From positions 1 to 8,482 of the forward strand of contig DCUN01000058.1 of the NCBI GenBank assembly GCA_002327225.1: a stretch of 8,482 nt of DNA, given 5' to 3'. The notes under the pieces are model-generated. The model searched no databases. It saw only the letters and a program-made list of their open reading frames with translations, and was not told where the DNA came from. How positions within the stretch are numbered: position 1 is the stretch's first letter; each line of letters opens with the position of its first letter. The stretch comes from Desulfobulbaceae bacterium UBA2213. Its GTDB lineage: Bacteria; Desulfobacterota; Desulfobulbia; Desulfobulbales; Desulfocapsaceae. Positions 4,803 through 8,482 of the stretch are shown here, one piece after another. A program made the translations under genes and the position numbers.

Positions 4803-4889
4803 GTGAGCGGGAAAAGATCGTTACTAAAAGTAAAAGGGGGCAGGACTCTTTGTCCTGATTTCCTCCTGAACGCTGCTGCGGCAAGATAA
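4803..4889 (+). CDS. Possible 28-aa ORF with strong ribosome site
   Basis: AAAGGAG (4791-4797) stands five bases before GTG 4803, which opens a basic 28-residue frame (MSGKRSLLKVKGGRTLCPDF then LLNAAAAR) to TAA 4887-4889. The hairpin at 4841-4857 lies inside it. The strong Shine-Dalgarno is the only support. It may be the remains of the start of a lost gene after the Fic relic. Confidence 0.15.
   Translation: MSGKRSLLKVKGGRTLCPDFLLNAAAAR
4841..4857 (+). terminator. Small hairpin upstream of ung
   Basis: CAGGAC (4841-4846), loop TCTTT, GTCCTG (4852-4857), followed only by ATTT. The stem is perfect but short and the T-run is weak, so termination is a modest possibility. It would separate the island debris from ung. 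Confidence 0.3.
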
Positions 4890-4930
4890 GTAATGGTGGA
4901 AGTTTCACAAGCAGGGAGGGGAAACGGATA

Positions 4931-4975
4931 ATGGGGCCGGAAGTTAACCATACAAAGGTGTCGTCCAATGTCTGA
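4931..4975 (+). CDS. Possible 14-aa leader peptide overlapping ung start
   Basis: The purine-rich site AGGGAGGGG (4913-4921) stands about nine bases before ATG 4931, which encodes MGPEVNHTKVSSNV and ends at TGA 4973-4975, eight bases inside ung. It could couple or dampen ung translation. Support is only the ribosome site and the overlap. Confidence 0.15.
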   Translation: MGPEVNHTKVSSNV

Positions 4976-5708
4976 GATACAAGATCGGGTGCAGTTACGG
5001 CCTTCCTGGAAGAGTCGGATCGGCGGTGAATTTGAGCAGGAGTATATGCACAACCTCAGGCAGTTCCTGATTCAGGAGAAAGGGGCCGGCAAGATCATTT
5101 ACCCGGAAGGGAAAAATATTTTTAATGCCATGAACCTGCTTCCCTTTGAAGACGTGAAGGTCGTGATCATCGGGCAGGACCCCTATCACGGTCCGGGACA
5201 GGCACACGGCCTGTGTTTTTCAGTAATGCCGGGGGTTGCGCCTCCGCCATCCCTTAAAAATATTTTCAAAGAAATCCATACGGATCTTGGTGTCCCGCCG
5301 GCCAACCATGGATGTCTCAACAGCTGGGCGCAGCAGGGTGTGCTCCTGCTCAACAGCGTGCTGACCGTGGAACAGAACAGGGCGGCTTCTCACCAGGGAA
5401 AGGGGTGGGAACGTTTCACCGATGTCATTATTAAAACGCTGAACAGCGAACATTCCGGGCTGGTGTTTTTCCTGTGGGGCAGTTATGCCCAGAAGAAAGG
5501 GGCGATCATTGATAAAAGGCGCCACCTGGTACTGCAGTCGGTTCACCCGTCCCCCTTATCTGCCCATCGTGGTTTTTTTGGGAATAACCATTTTTCCAAG
5601 GCAAATGCATATCTGCAGGGTCAGTCAAAGACACCAGTTAACTGGGAACTGCCTTTGCTGAATGAAGGGAACAACTTGATGGCTTCACCAGCATCTGCAA
5701 TCAATTGA
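4968..5708 (+). CDS. ung: Uracil-DNA glycosylase (family 1)
   Basis: This enzyme cuts uracil from DNA by breaking the N-glycosidic bond, the first step of base excision repair of deaminated cytosine or misincorporated dUMP. It acts in the cytoplasm on single- or double-stranded DNA. Seen: the water-activating motif GQDPYHG at residues 69-75 (catalytic Asp71), the uracil-reading strand LLLNSVLTV (Asn129), and the minor-groove loop HPSPLSAHRG at 193-202 (catalytic His193). PPPSLKNIFKE matches the family's Pro-rich loop. At 246 residues it is slightly longer than usual because of a non-conserved tail of about 14 residues after the usual end near NWELP. ATG 4968 has AAAGGTG (4954-4960) at 7 bases, and family similarity starts about residue 8, so the start is sound. 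It is followed by a terminator-like hairpin and seems to be a single-gene unit. It is the first clearly housekeeping gene after the island. Confidence 0.97.
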   Translation: MSEIQDRVQLRPSWKSRIGGEFEQEYMHNLRQFLIQEKGAGKIIYPEGKNIFNAMNLLPFEDVKVVIIGQDPYHGPGQAHGLCFSVMPGVAPPPSLKNIFKEIHTDLGVPPANHGCLNSWAQQGVLLLNSVLTVEQNRAASHQGKGWERFTDVIIKTLNSEHSGLVFFLWGSYAQKKGAIIDKRRHLVLQSVHPSPLSAHRGFFGNNHFSKANAYLQGQSKTPVNWELPLLNEGNNLMASPASAIN

Positions 5709-5713
5709 CGGGC

Positions 5714-5745
5714 CCCGAAAAATCGGGTGTGATTTGTTTTTGATG
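5714..5745 (+). terminator. Probable intrinsic terminator of ung
   Basis: CCCGA (5714-5718), loop AAAA, TCGGG (5723-5727), followed by a T-rich stretch TGTGATTTGTTTTT. The stem is short but GC-rich and starts six bases after the ung stop. A second A/T-rich hairpin, TTTTTCGTAAAAA (5746-5758), follows. Confidence 0.5.
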
Positions 5746-5844
5746 TTTTTCGTAAAAAGCACATAAGCGTAAGGCAAAAAATGTTAAACAGCAGAACGGT
5801 CAATATCAAGCATTGCCCCACATCGAAAAGGAGATTGTATCGCC

Positions 5845-6852
5845 ATGAAAATCAACAGGAATGATCCCTGTCCATGCGGAAGCGGCAAAAAATATAAAAA
5901 ATGTTGTCTTGACAAACAGACCGGTGTGGCCGGTCCAGCGAGCATGCAGGAGATCATGGACGAGATTCGGGACGGTGTGGAAGGCCGGGAGTTCTCCTCG
6001 TTGGATGAGCTCCAGGCGGAGCTGGACCAGTTGACACAAAAACAAAATAACAGTTCGCTCGCGTCGTTTCACGGTCTTTCCCCGTCTCAGATGCATCGTG
6101 TCCTGCATTTCCCCTTTGATTCTCCGGATCTGGTGAGGTTCACCGAATCGCTTGAACCGCCCCTGGGGGCTCCTGTACTCACCTTATTTGCTTTACTGGT
6201 CGAGGCTATCGGAGAGAAAGGTTTGAAGCCGACGGCAAAAGGCAACCTTCCCCAGCGCTTTTGCCGGGAGGCGGCCCTCTCTTTCTGGGGGCAGGAGAAA
6301 TATGAAGATCGTACTAGATTCGGCGCTATCCGGTCGGAAATGGATTTTTTTGAGCTCCATTGCCTGCGGCTGGTGGCAAATTTAGCCGGGCTTGTTCGAA
6401 TGGATAAAGAAAAATTTGTTCTTACCGCCAAATGTCGCAAGAAAATTACCTCTCAGGGGGTGGATGCTGTCTATCCTGATCTTTTCAAGGCCTATGTGCA
6501 AAAATTCAACTGGTCATATCTTGACCGTTACCAGGATATCCCCTTTATCCAGCAGGCCTTTCTCTTTACCCTTTTTCTGTTGGGAAAATACGGTGGAGAA
6601 TTTCGACCACAATCATTGTATGAGGATGCTTTTCTAGCGGCATTTCCGGTTGTGCTCAATGAGATAGAGCCGGTCTCGTATCAATCTTGCGCAACAACGC
6701 TGTGTAATGCTTATTCTCATCGTACGCTGTCGCACTTTGCTGAATTTTTTGGATTAGCGGAAGTGCAGATACTATCGAAAAAGGGGTACTTGACGCTGTA
6801 TGAGGTGAAAAAAACACCTCTTCTTGACCGATTTATTTCCTTCACAGTATAA
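5845..6852 (+). CDS. SEC-C motif protein of unknown function, 335 aa
   Basis: The N-terminus carries a textbook SEC-C zinc-binding motif, NDPCPCGSGKKYKKCC, with C9, C11, C20 and C21 as ligands. In SecA this motif, at the C-terminus, binds zinc and contacts SecB and ribosomes. It also occurs at the ends of many otherwise unrelated proteins. After a polar linker (about residues 25-75, with a short acidic helix SLDELQAELDQLTQKQN), the remaining ~260 residues form a largely helical region with phrases such as GLSPSQMHRVLHFPF, GNLPQRFCREAAL, DFFELHCLRLVANLAGLV and QAFLFTLFLLGKYGGEFRP. I recall similar uncharacterised SEC-C proteins in deltaproteobacteria but no function. No signal peptide or membrane helix is evident. 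ATG 5845 has AAGGAG (5828-5833) at 11 bases. The next gene starts 66 bases on with its own ribosome site, so cotranscription is possible. Confidence 0.85.
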   Translation: MKINRNDPCPCGSGKKYKKCCLDKQTGVAGPASMQEIMDEIRDGVEGREFSSLDELQAELDQLTQKQNNSSLASFHGLSPSQMHRVLHFPFDSPDLVRFTESLEPPLGAPVLTLFALLVEAIGEKGLKPTAKGNLPQRFCREAALSFWGQEKYEDRTRFGAIRSEMDFFELHCLRLVANLAGLVRMDKEKFVLTAKCRKKITSQGVDAVYPDLFKAYVQKFNWSYLDRYQDIPFIQQAFLFTLFLLGKYGGEFRPQSLYEDAFLAAFPVVLNEIEPVSYQSCATTLCNAYSHRTLSHFAEFFGLAEVQILSKKGYLTLYEVKKTPLLDRFISFTV

Positions 6853-6854
6853 TT

Positions 6855-6877
6855 ACCCGGTTGGAGATGACGTGGGG
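6855..6877 (+). repeat. 23-bp relic of the AlbA_2/HATPase regulator gene
   Basis: Bases 6855-6877 match 3510-3532 of the second regulator copy with a single mismatch (A3521 versus G6866). They would encode TRLEMTWG in the corresponding frame. At the base that differs between the two long copies (TGACGTGG versus TGACATGG) it agrees with the second copy. It starts three bases after the SEC-C stop. Confidence 0.6.
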
Positions 6878-6918
6878 TACCATAAAAAAAATTGGTTTTT
6901 TTGCGGGCGGAGACCACA

Positions 6919-8482
6919 ATGGAACGTCTACGAACACTCTTAAAAAAAATTGATGGGCGAGGGTACAAGGCATACAAGGAACTCAAAGGGAGCTATCAGT
7001 TTCATGGCTACCAGCTCACTTTCGATCATATCCAGGGTGATCCTTTTGCCCAGCCTTCGCGGATAAGCATTCATGTTCCGTCATCGGTAGCGCTTCTTCC
7101 CTCTGAACTCTGCTCCGGCAAGATACGGAAAACTGCTGCGGAAGATTTTCTGGCAAGGGCCGTTGCCAGGGCAATTCAGGCGCACGTCAAGGGGCATCGA
7201 GGGATCGGCAGGAGTGGCGAGATCCGGATCGAAACGAGTGGTCAGCAGATCCTGGTCAGAAACTCGGTACTGATAGACAGTGAAGGTGTCGAGGCACGGT
7301 TGACCGTCGGTCTGCCTGCCGCAGGGCGAACGATCATGGCCAGGGAAGTGGAAGAGATGCTCTTCAGGGAACTGCCGGAAGTGGTCTTGCATGGCCTTTA
7401 TTTTGAGAATCTGGATAAAGGCCGCTTGCAAAGACACGTCGAGTCAGCTGAAGATCAGCACTCTTTGCGTGGCCAGTTACTGCCAAACAATCTTGCCGCT
7501 TTTGTGGCTGATAACTCCCTGTTGCCAAGACAAAGCGGCATTGATGACCGGCCAATGAAAGATAAGGTGATCCCCTTTGTTGCCCCGGATTCACTGGCCT
7601 GCACGCTTGTTTTGCCTAACAGGGGCAAGATCCGGGGGATGGGCATTCCCAGGGGGGTAACCCTGATTGTCGGCGGCGGCTTTCACGGGAAATCAACACT
7701 TCTTCATGCCCTCGAAAGGGGTGTCTATAACCATATCCCCGGCGATGGCAGAGAACTTGTGGCAACCGATCCCACAGCAGTCAAGGTCCGGGCTGAAGAC
7801 AATCGGGTCGTTTCCAATTGTGATATCAGCCCCTTCATTGACCGGCTGCCCTTTGACAGAAATACGACCAGCTTTTCCACTGAAAATGCAAGCGGCAGTA
7901 CCTCCCAGGCAGCGAACATTATTGAAGCCCTGGAAGATGAGGCCGCTCTGCTCCTGATTGATGAAGATACCTCGGCCACGAATTTCATGATCCGCGATGA
8001 ACGGATGCAGAGGCTGGTTGTCAGGGAAAAGGAACCGATAACGCCGTTTCTTTTTCGCGTGAGAGAGATGTATCATGAGCTCGGGGTCTCCACAATTCTG
8101 GTTATGGGAGGTTCCGGGGATTATTTTGCGGTAAGCGATACGGTCATCATGATGGATTCCTACAGACCGGAGGATGTCACCCTCAAGGCGCAGGCCCTGG
8201 TCGACCGGAAACAGCTTGCAGAAAAACTGGGCGATCTACCCCCGATTGTCAGAAAGTCGCAACGACGTCCGGACGCAGGGGGATTCAATCCGGCGCGGGG
8301 GAAAAAGGAGGTTTCCATTGAGACCCGCGGAATTGACACCCTTCTCTATGGTCACCATGAGATTGACCTGAGTAAAGTGGAGCAGTTGATCGATATCGGT
8401 CAGACCAGAGCCATCGGCCTCATCATCCACTATTATGCAAAAAACTATGCCGATAAAGCTGAAAATATTAGGGAAGGGCTGA
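6919..8482 (+). CDS. ABC-class ATPase (PF09818/COG3044 type), 3' end outside window
   Basis: An uninterrupted frame of 521 codons runs off the right edge. Family members are about 560-570 residues, so roughly 45 are missing. Seen: N-terminal region (1-240) with the opening LRTLLKKIDGRGYKAYKELK, and Walker A GGGFHGKST at residues 252-260 (Lys258). A segment SNCDISPFIDRLPFD is followed by TENASGSTSQAAN (321-333) in the place of the ABC signature. Walker B is LLLIDED (344-350, Glu349 as probable catalytic base), followed by TSATNFMIRDERMQ, and VMGGSGDYF stands near the switch region. The family is a soluble, single-chain ATPase with no transmembrane part and no settled function; some wording recalls RecN/SMC-like ABC folds and not transporters. 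ATG 6919 has GCGGAG (6907-6912) at 6 bases, which decides the start. The upstream gap contains an A8/T7 stretch that may form a weak hairpin. Confidence 0.92.
   Translation, partial: MERLRTLLKKIDGRGYKAYKELKGSYQFHGYQLTFDHIQGDPFAQPSRISIHVPSSVALLPSELCSGKIRKTAAEDFLARAVARAIQAHVKGHRGIGRSGEIRIETSGQQILVRNSVLIDSEGVEARLTVGLPAAGRTIMAREVEEMLFRELPEVVLHGLYFENLDKGRLQRHVESAEDQHSLRGQLLPNNLAAFVADNSLLPRQSGIDDRPMKDKVIPFVAPDSLACTLVLPNRGKIRGMGIPRGVTLIVGGGFHGKSTLLHALERGVYNHIPGDGRELVATDPTAVKVRAEDNRVVSNCDISPFIDRLPFDRNTTSFSTENASGSTSQAANIIEALEDEAALLLIDEDTSATNFMIRDERMQRLVVREKEPITPFLFRVREMYHELGVSTILVMGGSGDYFAVSDTVIMMDSYRPEDVTLKAQALVDRKQLAEKLGDLPPIVRKSQRRPDAGGFNPARGKKEVSIETRGIDTLLYGHHEIDLSKVEQLIDIGQTRAIGLIIHYYAKNYADKAENIREGL

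Noticed and set aside
4598..5053. Minus-strand frame of 151 codons spanning the gap before ung
   Set aside because: Ser/Arg/Pro-rich wording without family likeness; overlaps the Fic-like relic and the ung start.
7364..8076. Several minus- and plus-strand frames of 76-127 codons
   Set aside because: All lie within the single uninterrupted frame of the ABC-class ATPase, which has clear Walker A and B motifs.
1..8482. tRNA, rRNA or known riboswitch
   Set aside because: I saw no cloverleaf, rRNA-like segment or recognisable aptamer on either strand, though covariance-model searches could not be run.

Overview
The window looks like the edge of a decayed accessory island followed by ordinary housekeeping DNA. 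All convincing genes lie on the + strand. Codon use, moderate G+C content and the SEC-C and ABC-class ATPase neighbours would suit a Desulfobacterota-type (deltaproteobacterial) anaerobe. That is an impression from protein style, not a demonstrated placement.

Positions 1-1290 hold the tail of a type I restriction-modification style locus. First comes the C-terminal part of an AlbA_2/HATPase regulator (RecG-like; continues off the left edge). Then comes a second, different regulator of the same superfamily, joined to the first only by its C-terminal half. Last is the first ~40 codons of an hsdS specificity gene with a frameshift. Both regulators carry in-frame 12-bp tandem repeats in the linker before the winged helix. 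A clean sigma70-type promoter (1200-1229) follows the debris.

Positions 1325-3245 form a compact operon-like run. It starts with a 52-codon AlbA_2 'head' fragment whose stop overlaps (ATGA) the start of an intact class II Fic AMP-transferase with a C-terminal winged helix. A 36-bp palindrome sits on the fic stop codon. Next is a conserved-looking 128-aa protein of unknown function, and then two tiny ORFs, each joined to the one before by an ATGA overlap.

Positions 3348-4787 are a second, collinear and more decayed copy of the first block. The regulator C-terminus is ~96% identical to the first copy but has one extra 12-bp repeat unit. The second regulator survives only as a stop-riddled relic, and the promoter region is degraded. 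A different Fic gene then follows, 5'-truncated and with the catalytic His replaced by Gln, directly behind a dense nest of inverted repeats (4077-4190).

Positions 4788-8482 look like normal chromosome: ung (uracil-DNA glycosylase, DNA repair), a terminator-like hairpin, a SEC-C zinc-motif protein of unknown function, and a PF09818/COG3044-type ABC-class ATPase that runs off the right edge. A 23-bp relic of the regulator gene lies just behind the SEC-C stop, so island sequence has also scattered into this part.

The most unusual features are the paired duplicated blocks, each leading to a different Fic gene, the variable 12-bp repeats in two paralogs, the AlbA_2-head/Fic coupling and the nested palindromes. 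No complete new system can be claimed from this window alone.
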